Assembly: GCF_003325355.1 (NCBI RefSeq)
Contig: NZ_CP030850.1
Location: forward strand, 992,001-1,056,000
From: Runella rosea
GTDB lineage: Bacteria; Bacteroidota; Bacteroidia; Cytophagales; Spirosomataceae
Direction: 5' to 3'
DNA length: 64,000 bases
Shown here: in pieces, positions 53,867 through 62,627 of the stretch
Layout: every line of letters begins with the position of its first letter
How positions within the stretch are numbered: position 1 is the stretch's first letter
Notes under the pieces: model-generated
Database searches by the model: none
Told to the model about the DNA's origin: nothing
The model's input: only the letters and a program-made list of their open reading frames with translations
Made by a program: the position numbers and the translations under genes

Positions 53867-54511
53867 TTATTCGCCCAATGGCTTAACCATAATATCTTTA
53901 TAATAAACTATGCTTTTGGGATCGTGGCCTTGCAACGCAAAAGTTCCGCTGCTGACTTTGCGCCCTCCATCCTTTACCTTCGTTGCTACCTCCTCGGGTT
54001 CTACGTAATCCACTACGGTTTTGTCGTTGATTTTGATGATAATGTGCTTGCCCTGCACAATGATGTGCTCAGTGTACCACACGTTATCATCCACAAAAAC
54101 ATCTTTCACATCCTGAACTCCGTAGAGGCTCCCGGTTCTGCGCCAGTCGGTATGTGAGTTATTGACCTGCACTTCGTAGCCTTTTGAAGGCCAACCACCT
54201 TCTTGGTATTGGGTATGAAAATAGATTCCAGAGTTAGAACCTGGCGTAGTCATTACCTGAGCTTTAAATTCGAAATTCTTAAAGTTATGCTCTCCCACTT
54301 TGCCGTCATAAAAAATATGCGCCCGGGGGCCTGCCACCTTAAGGGTACCGTTTTCAAGACTAAACGTAGAAGCATTCTCCCCGACTTTCCAACCGTCCAT
54401 TGATTTTCCGTCAAAAATAGTAATCCAACCGTCTTTCTTCTTCTTCTGAGCAAAACTTACACTTACGGCCATTAAGAGCATCAGTGTTCCAAAATACAAA
54501 GCTTTTTTCAT
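53867..54511 (-). CDS. DUF1080 / 3-keto-disaccharide hydrolase-like exported protein
   Basis: This 214-residue protein has a signal peptide (MKKALYFGTLMLLMAVSVSFAQ) and one concanavalin-like DUF1080 domain: GWITIFDGKSMDGWKV at 28-43, FEFKAQVMTTPGSNSGIYFHTQ, GYEVQVNNSHTD, GSLYGVQDV and the C-terminal IVYYKDIMVKPL. Family members act on 3-keto sugars or other glycans. It is a single gene with a bidirectional terminator; substrate unknown. Confidence 0.92.
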   Translation of the reverse strand: MKKALYFGTLMLLMAVSVSFAQKKKKDGWITIFDGKSMDGWKVGENASTFSLENGTLKVAGPRAHIFYDGKVGEHNFKNFEFKAQVMTTPGSNSGIYFHTQYQEGGWPSKGYEVQVNNSHTDWRRTGSLYGVQDVKDVFVDDNVWYTEHIIVQGKHIIIKINDKTVVDYVEPEEVATKVKDGGRKVSSGTFALQGHDPKSIVYYKDIMVKPLGE

Positions 54512-54601
54512 GATTCTTCAATGATTAAGGTTTAAAATAACATAAGGATACATCCGCCTAATTACTACTTTTGATTCAATTCTTTTTTCGGCCAACATCC
54601 A

Positions 54602-54623
54602 TAAAAAAGGGGCCGAAGCCCCT
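54602..54623 (-). terminator. Rho-independent terminator of the T9SS cargo gene
   Basis: On the minus strand AGGGGC pairs with GCCCCT around a TTCG tetraloop and is followed by a T-tract (complement of the A-run at 54603-54608). It lies 26 bp after the stop codon. Confidence 0.9.
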
Positions 54624-54649
54624 CTCTCATTTTATAGTATCGGTCGTAA

Positions 54650-57517
54650 CTATCGAATAAGCTGAATCCACCCTTTGGTGGTAACAGGCTCACTTTCACG
54701 GGCCAGCGTCTTGAAACTCACTTTGGCCTGATAGAAATACGTTCCCGTGGGAAGCTCCTGTCCGTCGGTTGTTTTGCCATCCCAATTAAGGGCAGGGGTA
54801 TTGGTTTCAAATACTTTTACGCCCCAACGGTTGTAGACCACAAATGTGATAGATTCGACAAAAATGGAGCAAGTAAGCGGGATGAATAAATCATTTTTGC
54901 CATCGCCGTTGGGCGTAAAGACGTTGGGTACCCGAAAATCCTCACAGTTATTATTACAAACTACGTTGCTGCGGGTACTTTCTGACCCAAAACGAGAGAT
55001 AGCCGTCACGTAATAACAACCCGCATACGAATCCAATCCATTGTGCTTGAAGGTGGTTACGGGTACGGTCGTTTGCCCAACGCGCTTGAAGTCATCTTCG
55101 GGATAACGCGCAAAGTACACATTATAACTTGCCACCGCCGCGCAGGGTTGATTAGCCGAATTAGTAGCGGGAGAAGTCCAGTTGAGGGTGTTACTGACAG
55201 TTTCGGGACAGGCCCCTCCCGAAACCGTTGCGCAATCCAATACATCCAATTTTAGCTCTGGCGGACAAGGTTTGGTACTGTCTGATGGCACGCCACAGGC
55301 AATTTGGGAGAAATTGAACAATTGTCCAACCCGAATTCGTGGGCTGTCGTAAGTTCCGACGGTCTCGACGCGGTAACAGTAAGTGGAATCAGTAGACAAC
55401 TTCTTGGAGACATCTCCATCGGCCAAAAAGCGGTCAGTTCCGTCATCTATGTAGGTAAACGTATTGGGTCCCTGCACCGACACTTCGGCAATCAGGTTAA
55501 ACGTACCTGGACGCCCGCGATTTTCACGATACACACGGTGACGCTGGTTTTCATTCCTCCAAGGCACAATCGCCTGCCAATTGAGGCGCATTCCCTGCGA
55601 CGCCGGCGACACATCCAACCGGACGCTACTGGCTGGCTCGGTTGTTCCTAAGCTGGTCAACGTACCATTGAGCGTATGAAAAAACTCCAACCGATAGCGG
55701 TAGCCGTTGAGGGAAGTATTTAAACCCCGATCTACATAAATCGTATCGGCATTGGGTTGGAGGGTCGTATTTATGGTTGCGATAACGGTGTAATTAGTTC
55801 CATTCAGCCCCGTTGCCCGAGAAAGACGGTATTGGTACGGTCCAGGCACATCCCCAAGCGCAAACGGTGGGCGCGTCCACTTTACGGTGATTACCCCGCG
55901 CGTGTCGCTTGTCGTATCCACGGTTACATTGGTCAAGACTGGAATTTGAGCGGGCAAATCCAAACAGGTTTCGTCCGAAAGAGGGCTGTTTCCTCCTTGC
56001 GGCAAGGCATAAACGACCCGAATCCGATAACTGTATTGAACTCCTCCCCGACGAAGCCCCATTCCATTGTTATCATCTGTGAAAGTAGTAGTAGCCGCTG
56101 GTACTCGTCCGATTTCGGTGTAACCCAGCGCCAACGGGTCGCCGGGATTGGTACAGGCACTAAACGTGCCGCCCGTACAACCTTCTTTGCGGTAAATAGC
56201 AATTTGTGCGCCCGGCAATTGACACAAATAAGACGTCCAAGTCAAGGTAAAGCCTGGAACCGCTCCCGTCGAAACCCGAGCCGTAAGCCCAGTGGGTTTG
56301 GGAGCTACCACCCGGATAGAAAACGATTCGAGCGAGGCCAATTGTAGGCTCATCCTTCCGGGCAAATCTTCTACTTTGAATACAACATCGTAAGGTGCTT
56401 CCCTCACGTGGCTACAGTTGGTCAACCAACGGAAAGTACCCACCGCTGGCGAACTTAGTGGTGTGGTAGGTGATGGCGTAAAAGTAGCGAACGCTGGGGC
56501 AACTAGGAACTGGCTCGCATCTGTAATGGGTTTTCCATCAGGACCTACGTTAAATACCCCACCATACGCAGAAAGCAACATTCGGTTGTTATCGGGGTCG
56601 GTTGCTCGCACGGTCTGGGTCACGGTTTGGCCTGCTTCTACGCAAGTGTTGGCAATGGGGTCGAGTAGCGGCCTTCGGTTGGGGCTGTCGCCCACCACAA
56701 TCTGCATATCCCTTACTACTTCTCCGATTTTAACTCCGTCGCGCCACTCTTCAATAATAAAGGCCACGTTGTAAATACCCGCAACGGCGGGGGCATCCCA
56801 GCACAAATCGCCCGTGATGGGGTTAATGGTAAAAGTAGCGGGCCCGTTTTTTAATTCATTTTGGGCATCAGGATTCAATCCTAAGGCTGGATCACGATAG
56901 CCATCTGCCACTCGGTTGATACAAGTCCCGGGTTCGCCGCGTTTAGGGGTCGAAAGTCGATACGCCAAGCTGTCCCCGTCGGCATCAAATGCCGCAGGAT
57001 TGTGGCAAAATTTTTGTCCGATACGCGCCGAATCCAAAGGAGGGTTGAGCATCACGGGTGTTTTGTTCAAACCCAACGACGCATTAATCACCAAAATCGT
57101 TTCTACGTAAAAAGGGACATTTACGGAATTGGTCAAATTGACCACCCCGTCATTGCGGTTTTCTATCCCCACCGAAATAACATAGACACCGGGCGAAGAA
57201 AAAGTAAAAGTAGCCTTAAAGGTATTGGCCGAAGTAGAGTTGGTGATGGCTTGTCTGCTGGTTCGCATGGCCAATAATGTGGAGCCTACACCACCTACAA
57301 AAGGACGGATACAAAAGGTTACATCGTTTTGACCGTCGCTAGCCATCCGTCCCCCAATTTCGTCGTGGTAGGTGGTAAGCAAAATTTCATAGGTTAAATC
57401 TTTGTCGGTTAATCTTTTGGCCGTGATTTCACCTGCGCGAACGTGGGTTGCGTAAGAATAGTATGTGCTGAAGACGCACAACAGAAAAAATAGAGAACGT
57501 AGAGTCAAATGCCTCAT
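54650..57517 (-). CDS. Large secreted protein with type B T9SS C-terminal domain (CHU_C/gliding-associated)
   Basis: This 955-residue protein has a signal peptide (MRHLTLRSLFFLLCVFSTYYS), an N-terminal region with THVRAGEITAKRL and cadherin/PKD-like beta-domains (FDADGDSLAYRL, ATDPDNNRMLLSAYG), several fibronectin type III-like modules (TGLTARVSTGAVPGFTLTW, VTVDTTSDTRGVITVKWTRP) and a C-terminal ~85-residue gliding motility-associated domain: VPNVFTPNGDGKNDLFIP, VVYNRWGVKVFET, NWDGKTTDGQELPTGTYFY and the final GWIQLIR. That domain directs export by the type IX system, so the organism must have one. It is probably an adhesin or surface-matrix protein. The start at 57517 gives the signal peptide. 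Confidence 0.93.
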   Translation of the reverse strand: MRHLTLRSLFFLLCVFSTYYSYATHVRAGEITAKRLTDKDLTYEILLTTYHDEIGGRMASDGQNDVTFCIRPFVGGVGSTLLAMRTSRQAITNSTSANTFKATFTFSSPGVYVISVGIENRNDGVVNLTNSVNVPFYVETILVINASLGLNKTPVMLNPPLDSARIGQKFCHNPAAFDADGDSLAYRLSTPKRGEPGTCINRVADGYRDPALGLNPDAQNELKNGPATFTINPITGDLCWDAPAVAGIYNVAFIIEEWRDGVKIGEVVRDMQIVVGDSPNRRPLLDPIANTCVEAGQTVTQTVRATDPDNNRMLLSAYGGVFNVGPDGKPITDASQFLVAPAFATFTPSPTTPLSSPAVGTFRWLTNCSHVREAPYDVVFKVEDLPGRMSLQLASLESFSIRVVAPKPTGLTARVSTGAVPGFTLTWTSYLCQLPGAQIAIYRKEGCTGGTFSACTNPGDPLALGYTEIGRVPAATTTFTDDNNGMGLRRGGVQYSYRIRVVYALPQGGNSPLSDETCLDLPAQIPVLTNVTVDTTSDTRGVITVKWTRPPFALGDVPGPYQYRLSRATGLNGTNYTVIATINTTLQPNADTIYVDRGLNTSLNGYRYRLEFFHTLNGTLTSLGTTEPASSVRLDVSPASQGMRLNWQAIVPWRNENQRHRVYRENRGRPGTFNLIAEVSVQGPNTFTYIDDGTDRFLADGDVSKKLSTDSTYCYRVETVGTYDSPRIRVGQLFNFSQIACGVPSDSTKPCPPELKLDVLDCATVSGGACPETVSNTLNWTSPATNSANQPCAAVASYNVYFARYPEDDFKRVGQTTVPVTTFKHNGLDSYAGCYYVTAISRFGSESTRSNVVCNNNCEDFRVPNVFTPNGDGKNDLFIPLTCSIFVESITFVVYNRWGVKVFETNTPALNWDGKTTDGQELPTGTYFYQAKVSFKTLARESEPVTTKGWIQLIR

Positions 57518-57830
57518 CGGTAGTAAAATATAAAATGGGGTCAAAAATACCTTGAAGTTAGGTCGTCGCATATTATCAATTAAAAAACGAAATATTTGCT
57601 CAAATGGTGTAAAAATTATTTGTTTTTAAAAGTAGGGGCATTTTTCTGATTCGTTTTTTGGTTTTTTATCAAACAAAAAATCTACACACAAGGTTAAAAA
57701 AACAAGCTTTAAATATCACTCGTTATTTAGCAAAAAAAGTTACACTTTAGATTGTTTCTAAATTGATTGAGACCTACTTTTGACCGCTGAAAACAGTATA
57801 ATTTATCGTTTTAATTTAACAATTTTTGAT
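57518..57830. other. 313-bp divergent intergenic region
   Basis: It contains the strong sdhCAB promoter on the plus strand and a TATTTTTG -7-like box on the minus strand (complement of 57542-57549) without a spaced -33. The middle is AT-rich and featureless. Confidence 0.55.
57752..57782 (+). promoter_or_regulatory. Promoter of sdhCAB
   Basis: TTG at 57752-57754, a 20-bp spacer and TACTTTTG at 57775-57782 match TTG-N20-TAnnTTTG exactly. The leader would be about 42 nt. Confidence 0.75.
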
Positions 57831-58616
57831 ATGTCTTGGCTTACCCAAACACTGACAAGCTCCATTGGCAAAAAATTAGTCATGGCGTTGACTGGCTTGT
57901 TTTTGTGCTCTTTTTTAATTGTCCACATGAGTGGGAACCTGCAATTATTTAAACAGGACGATGGCTTGGCTTTTAACGTCTACGCCGTTTTTATGACCAC
58001 CAATCCGCTCATCAAAACCATCTCTTATGGTTTATACGCACTGATTTTATTGCACGCCTTTGAAGGCTTGTATCTTGCGTACCAAAACCGTCTGGCTCGC
58101 GGAGCGCAACGCTACGTAGCCTACGACGGAAAAGCCAACAGCTCGTTATTTTCGCGTAACATGGCCGTTTTAGGGACAGTTTTGTTGGTGTTTATCGTGG
58201 TACACATGTCCAACTTCTGGTTTGAATATAAGTTTGGATATGTTCCATACACCAAATACGAACAAAATCTGGTAACGGGCGAAGTAACCGCAACGCCATA
58301 CGAAGGCGAAATCAAGAACAAATTGGAAGAATTTGTCCGTGAAGAAAGCAACACCCGCGTCGTAATCGTTAAGGATTTGTACCGCAGCGTGTTGGAAGGC
58401 TTCAAAAACCCCATCGTAGTTTTATTCTACGTTCTTTCCATGTTTGCGGTATCGTTCCACTTGGTACACGGGTTCAAAAGTGCTTTCCAGACCTTGGGTA
58501 TCAACCACATCAAGTACAATTCTCTGCTTACCTTTTTAGGTGTAGGGGTATTCGGAATCATCATCCCGATTGGCTTTGCCTTGATGCCTTTGTATTTTTT
58601 CTTTAAAAGTATGTAA
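57831..58616 (+). CDS. sdhC: Succinate dehydrogenase cytochrome b subunit (B-type SdhC)
   Basis: This 261-residue membrane protein has five hydrophobic helices, as in the single-subunit anchors of B-type succinate:quinone oxidoreductases. Heme-ligand histidines are visible in LIVHMSGNLQLF, YALILLHAFEGLY, VFIVVHMSNFWF and FAVSFHLVHGF. The C-terminus ends PLYFFFKSM. The ATG at 57831 is chosen over a TTG frame at 57780 that overlaps the promoter. It is the first gene of sdhCAB. Confidence 0.95.
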   Translation: MSWLTQTLTSSIGKKLVMALTGLFLCSFLIVHMSGNLQLFKQDDGLAFNVYAVFMTTNPLIKTISYGLYALILLHAFEGLYLAYQNRLARGAQRYVAYDGKANSSLFSRNMAVLGTVLLVFIVVHMSNFWFEYKFGYVPYTKYEQNLVTGEVTATPYEGEIKNKLEEFVREESNTRVVIVKDLYRSVLEGFKNPIVVLFYVLSMFAVSFHLVHGFKSAFQTLGINHIKYNSLLTFLGVGVFGIIIPIGFALMPLYFFFKSM

Positions 58617-58690
58617 ATGACGGAGTATGGGTTATAGTGTATTCAGCCCAATGCCTCGCTAACGATTAACAATTCACAATTCACTTTTAT

Positions 58691-60679
58691 ATGGCAACCT
58701 CACCCAAATTGAACGCCAAAATTCCCGACGGGCCGTTGGAAACCAAGTGGACAAAATACCGTTCCACCGTTCCGCTCGTCAACCCGGCTAACAAGCGAAA
58801 ACTGGAAATTATCGTAGTAGGAACGGGTCTGGCAGGAGCTTCGGCGGCTGCTACTCTGGCCGAGCTGGGGTATTCAGTAAAAGCTTTTTGTTTTCAGGAT
58901 TCAGCCCGTCGTGCACACTCTATTGCGGCACAGGGGGGAATCAATGCCGCTAAAAATTACCAAAACGACGGTGACTCAACCTATCGTTTATTTTATGATA
59001 CGATTAAAGGAGGCGACTACCGCGCCCGCGAAAGCAATGTGTACCGTTTGGCAGAAGTGTCGGCGGGTATCATTGACCAATGCGTTGCGCAGGGGGTTCC
59101 TTTTGCCCGTGAGTACGGCGGTTTGCTTTCAAACCGTTCTTTTGGAGGAACGCAGGTGCAACGTACATTCTACGCGGCTGGACAAACCGGACAGCAATTG
59201 TTGTTGGGCGCTTATTCAGGCCTTCAGCGTCAGGTGGGTTTAGGCGCTGTCAAAATGTACACCCGTCATGAAATGCTCGACGTAGTGGTGATTGACGGCA
59301 AATGTCGTGGAATCATTGCCCGTAACTTGGTTACTGGCGAAACCGAGCGTCATTCTGCTCATGCAGTACTCCTTTGCAGTGGTGGATACGGAAACGTTTT
59401 TTACCTTTCGACCAACGCAATGGGTTCCAACGTTACGGCGGCTTGGAAAGCGCACAAGAAAGGGGCATTTTTCGGTAATCCTTGCTTTACACAAATTCAC
59501 CCAACCTGTATACCAGTTTCTGGCGACCATCAGTCTAAACTGACCCTCATGTCGGAGTCGCTGCGGAATGACGGACGGATTTGGGTTCCGAAAAAACAAA
59601 ATGACACGCGTCCTGCCAATCAAATTCCAGAAGAAGAGCGGGATTATTACCTTGAGCGCCGTTATCCTGCCTTCGGGAACCTCGTTCCACGTGACATCGC
59701 TTCGCGTGCCGCCAAAGAGCGTTGCGACGCAGGTTACGGTGTAGGAACCTCCAAAATGGCGGTCTATCTTGATTATGCAGCGGCCATCGAACGCTACGGC
59801 AAAGGAGAAGTAAACAAACTTAACCTTCATGACGCCACTCCCGAACAAATCACTGAACTCGGCAAAGCTGTAGTAAAAGAAAAATACGGTAACCTGTTTG
59901 ACATGTACAAGCAGATTACAGGCGAAGACCCTTACGAAGTACCGATGCGTATTTATCCCGCAGTACACTACACCATGGGTGGTCTGTGGGTCGATTATAA
60001 CTTGATGACGACGGTTCCAGGCCTGTACGCCCTTGGAGAAGCCAACTTCTCTGACCACGGTGCCAACCGCCTTGGAGCCAGTGCATTGATGCAAGGCTTG
60101 GCTGATGGTTATTTCGTTATTCCTTACACAATCGGCTCATATCTCGCCAACGAAATCCGCACTACGCATATTTCTACTGATCAGGCAGAATTTGTAGAAG
60201 CAGAAAACAAAGTTAAAGAGCGCATCAATAAATTGCTTTCTATCAAAGGGAAAACGTCCCCTGAAGTATTCCACAAACGCCTCGGCAAAATCATGTGGGA
60301 TAAATGCGGAATGGCCCGTAACGAGGCAGGTTTGAAAGAAGCCATCAAAGAAATTCAAGCGTTGAAAAAAGAGTTCTGGTCGGATGTGAAAGTAATGGGT
60401 GGTGCCGACGAATTCAACCCCGAGCTTGATAAAGCTGGCCGCGTGGCTGACTTCATCGAACTGGGCGAATTGATGTGTACCGATGCGCTCAACCGTAACG
60501 AATCATGTGGTGGGCACTTCCGTGAAGAATATCAAACCGAAGAAGGAGAAGCCCTTCGCGACGATGAAAACTACATGTTTGTATCGGCGTGGGAGCACAA
60601 AGGCGAAAGCGCCTGGGAGCTTCATAAAGAGGATTTGATATACGATAACATCAAAATCGCGCAGCGGAGTTACAAATAA
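58691..60679 (+). CDS. sdhA: Succinate dehydrogenase flavoprotein subunit
   Basis: This 662-residue FAD-binding subunit oxidises succinate to fumarate. It has the dinucleotide motif [17 protein letters not shown], the [15 protein letters not shown] segment carrying the His that binds FAD covalently, [15 protein letters not shown] with the active-site loop, the catalytic Arg region ([11 protein letters not shown]), [11 protein letters not shown] and the [17 protein letters not shown] segment. The C-terminal part has the [16 protein letters not shown] region typical of the family. It follows sdhC by 74 bp. Confidence 0.97.
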   Translation: MATSPKLNAKIPDGPLETKWTKYRSTVPLVNPANKRKLEIIVVGTGLAGASAAATLAELGYSVKAFCFQDSARRAHSIAAQGGINAAKNYQNDGDSTYRLFYDTIKGGDYRARESNVYRLAEVSAGIIDQCVAQGVPFAREYGGLLSNRSFGGTQVQRTFYAAGQTGQQLLLGAYSGLQRQVGLGAVKMYTRHEMLDVVVIDGKCRGIIARNLVTGETERHSAHAVLLCSGGYGNVFYLSTNAMGSNVTAAWKAHKKGAFFGNPCFTQIHPTCIPVSGDHQSKLTLMSESLRNDGRIWVPKKQNDTRPANQIPEEERDYYLERRYPAFGNLVPRDIASRAAKERCDAGYGVGTSKMAVYLDYAAAIERYGKGEVNKLNLHDATPEQITELGKAVVKEKYGNLFDMYKQITGEDPYEVPMRIYPAVHYTMGGLWVDYNLMTTVPGLYALGEANFSDHGANRLGASALMQGLADGYFVIPYTIGSYLANEIRTTHISTDQAEFVEAENKVKERINKLLSIKGKTSPEVFHKRLGKIMWDKCGMARNEAGLKEAIKEIQALKKEFWSDVKVMGGADEFNPELDKAGRVADFIELGELMCTDALNRNESCGGHFREEYQTEEGEALRDDENYMFVSAWEHKGESAWELHKEDLIYDNIKIAQRSYK

Positions 60680-60686
60680 TAACCTT

Positions 60687-60748
60687 TGTCACCCTGAAAG
60701 GGTCTAAAAGTACAATCAATGCTATTTTTAGATGCTTTCAGGATGACA
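60687..60748. repeat. Inverted repeat between sdhA and sdhB
   Basis: Arms of 23 nt (60687-60709 and 60726-60748) are complementary except at three positions. They carry the TGTCAyCCTGAAAG...TCTAAAA pattern that resembles a widespread REP-like palindrome in Bacteroidota genomes. As a hairpin in the sdh mRNA it could adjust sdhA/sdhB stability. Confidence 0.75.
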
Positions 60749-60767
60749 ATAATTATCCCCAAAAAAG

Positions 60768-61535
60768 ATGTCAGCAGGAAATATGAATCTGACCCTCAAA
60801 GTGTGGCGTCAGAAAAATAAAAAAGATTCGGGTCGAATCGCGACCTATCAATTGACGGGTATCTCCCCCGACATGTCGTTCTTGGAAATGTTCGATGTAC
60901 TAAACGAACAACTTATCAATGAAGGACAGGAGCCAGTTGCTTTTGACCATGACTGCCGAGAAGGTATTTGTGGTATGTGCTCAATGTACATCAACGGTCG
61001 TCCGCACGGCCCTAAAGGTGCCGTAACAACCTGTCAGCTTCACATGCGCAGTTTCAACGACGGCGATACTATCGTGGTTGAGCCGTGGCGCGCCAAAGCA
61101 TTCCCGGTCATTAAAGATCTAGTGGTTGACCGTTCGGCCTTTGACCGCATTCAATCGGCTGGTGGGTACATTTCGGTCAATACTGGTAATGCCCAGGATG
61201 CCAACAGTATTCCAATTCCGAAAGACCGCGCTGATGAAGCATTTGAAGCCGCTGCTTGTATCGGTTGCGGAGCGTGCGTTGCTGCCTGCAAAAACGCTTC
61301 GGCCATGCTATTCGTATCGGCGAAGGTTTCTCAACTGTCTCTATTACCACAAGGTCAGCCAGAACGTAAGTTGCGCGTTGAACGCATGGTCGCTCAGATG
61401 GATGAAGAAGGATTTGGCTCATGTACCAACACGGGTGCTTGCGCTGCTGAATGTCCTAAAGAGATTTCACTCGAACACATTGCCCGTCTCAACCGCGAAT
61501 ATTTAGGCGCGAAGCTGACTTCGGAACGCGTTTAA
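60768..61535 (+). CDS. sdhB: Succinate dehydrogenase iron-sulfur subunit
   Basis: This 255-residue subunit transfers electrons from FAD to quinone. The [2Fe-2S] ligands are in [16 protein letters not shown] and the later TTCQLHM; the [4Fe-4S]/[3Fe-4S] ligands are in [13 protein letters not shown] and [15 protein letters not shown]. Length is that of B-type SdhB. It lies 88 bp after sdhA, with the REP-like hairpin between, and is followed by a terminator. Confidence 0.97.
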   Translation: MSAGNMNLTLKVWRQKNKKDSGRIATYQLTGISPDMSFLEMFDVLNEQLINEGQEPVAFDHDCREGICGMCSMYINGRPHGPKGAVTTCQLHMRSFNDGDTIVVEPWRAKAFPVIKDLVVDRSAFDRIQSAGGYISVNTGNAQDANSIPIPKDRADEAFEAAACIGCGACVAACKNASAMLFVSAKVSQLSLLPQGQPERKLRVERMVAQMDEEGFGSCTNTGACAAECPKEISLEHIARLNREYLGAKLTSERV

Positions 61536-61553
61536 TTGCAATAAAACAACCTC

Positions 61554-61613
61554 CATAAAGCGTCTGCCGGTTTGGGTTAGCCCATTCAAAATCGGCAGAC
61601 GCTTTTTTATGGG
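61554..61613 (+). terminator. Rho-independent terminator of sdhCAB
   Basis: AAAGCGTCTGCCG (61557-61569) pairs with CGGCAGACGCTTT (61593-61605) and runs into TTTTTT. The loop holds a smaller TGGG/CCCA hairpin. It lies 18 bp past the sdhB stop and 11 bp before the LytTR gene, so that gene needs its own promoter or read-through. Confidence 0.9.
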
Positions 61614-61624
61614 ATTTTTCAACC

Positions 61625-62485
61625 ATGTTATCCTATTTTTCACAACCCTACCCACTCAATACCCTTCTGACAAGAAACTGGTTTCTGACCTCTGCGGGCA
61701 CGGGTACTTTTATTGCCGTTTTTCTTATTCTTTTTCAACCCTTCGGCTCTGCTGGGTGGCACGACCCGTATAAGCTGTCTATTCTAGCAGGTTACGGAGG
61801 TGTCACGTTTGTCTGTCTAGCAGGCATCAGTTTAATTATTCCTCGTTTATTCCGAGATTGGACGTCGGAAAGCCACTGGACGATTGGCAGAGAAATTGTC
61901 GGAATCCTGTTTATTTTAACTGTTATAGCCGCTGGAAACCTGCTCTACAGCCAATGGATGTTCAACAATACTTTCTCTCTGAGCGGCTTTTTATTATGGC
62001 TTGGCATTACAATGTCGATTGGTGCAATTCCTACCACGGTGATTACCCTGCTTAACCACAGCCGACTGTTACGAAAATATGCCACGGAATCGTTGAGGGT
62101 AAAAAATGAAAACGAAGTTCCAGAAAAGACCAATGTGCTGGGTTCAACCATTACCCTCATTGCCGAAAATGAGAAAGATTCGCTGACGGTAGCAGTCGAT
62201 GAATTGCTGTTTATTGAGTCGGCCAACAATTACTCTGAAGTCGTATTTTGGCAAAGTCAAAAACATCAAAAAGTATTGATAAGAAGTAGCCTGAGCCGCC
62301 TTGAAGAACAAATTTCTCACGGAGATGTGATACGTTGTCATCGCTCATTCATCATCAATTTGAGGCAGGTTAATAAAATTTCTGGCAACGCCCAAGGCTA
62401 TAAATTAGAGCTTCACAACTGGGACAGTCCCCTGCCCGTGGCGCGTCGATATACCGACTTAGTTGCCAACTATTTCAGAAAATAG
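61625..62485 (+). CDS. Membrane-anchored LytTR-family transcription regulator (no REC domain)
   Basis: This 286-residue protein has four predicted transmembrane helices (about 22-42, 52-72, 88-106 and 118-140) and a C-terminal LytTR DNA-binding domain (about 185-286): DSLTVAVDELLFIESANNYSEV, VLIRSSLSRLEEQIS, VIRCHRSFIINLRQVNKISG and LPVARRYTDLV. It lacks the receiver domain of classic LytTR response regulators, so the membrane part is probably the sensor. Four phased direct repeats follow its stop and abut the promoter of the next gene, a likely target. Confidence 0.93.
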   Translation: MLSYFSQPYPLNTLLTRNWFLTSAGTGTFIAVFLILFQPFGSAGWHDPYKLSILAGYGGVTFVCLAGISLIIPRLFRDWTSESHWTIGREIVGILFILTVIAAGNLLYSQWMFNNTFSLSGFLLWLGITMSIGAIPTTVITLLNHSRLLRKYATESLRVKNENEVPEKTNVLGSTITLIAENEKDSLTVAVDELLFIESANNYSEVVFWQSQKHQKVLIRSSLSRLEEQISHGDVIRCHRSFIINLRQVNKISGNAQGYKLELHNWDSPLPVARRYTDLVANYFRK

Positions 62486-62490
62486 CCTTG

Positions 62491-62560
62491 TCATTCATCC
62501 CAAAAAAGGCCAATTAACCCCAAAAAGGGTCATTCTTCCCAAATCAGGGGCTATTATCCC
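62491..62560. promoter_or_regulatory. Four phased direct repeats, candidate LytTR-binding array
   Basis: ATT (N2-3) CCC motifs recur with ATT at 62493, 62513, 62532 and 62553 and CCC ending at 62501, 62521, 62540 and 62560, a spacing of 19-21 bp (about two helical turns). In the first three, an A-rich stretch and GG/GGG follow. LytTR proteins bind ~9-bp direct repeats about two turns apart. The array ends 6 bp before the -33 element of the downstream gene. Confidence 0.65.
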
Positions 62561-62566
62561 TTTTTT

Positions 62567-62597
62567 TTGTAACGTTATTTTTAGGCCCCTAGGTTTG
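62567..62597 (+). promoter_or_regulatory. Promoter of the outer-membrane protein gene downstream of the LytTR gene
   Basis: TTG at 62567-62569, a 20-bp spacer and TAGGTTTG at 62590-62597 match the Bacteroidota consensus exactly. Transcription would start near 62604, about 24 nt before the ATG. Confidence 0.75.
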
Positions 62598-62627
62598 TGT
62601 CAGTCAAAACACAAACACGCATTCCGT

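Noticed and set aside
55757-56347. 196-codon plus-strand frame inside the T9SS cargo gene
   Set aside because: Arg/Ser/Pro-rich translation typical of an antisense shadow of beta-rich coding sequence.
59240-60094. 284-codon minus-strand open frame opposite sdhA
   Set aside because: It is antisense to a strongly conserved sdhA region and encodes no recognisable protein; a shadow frame.
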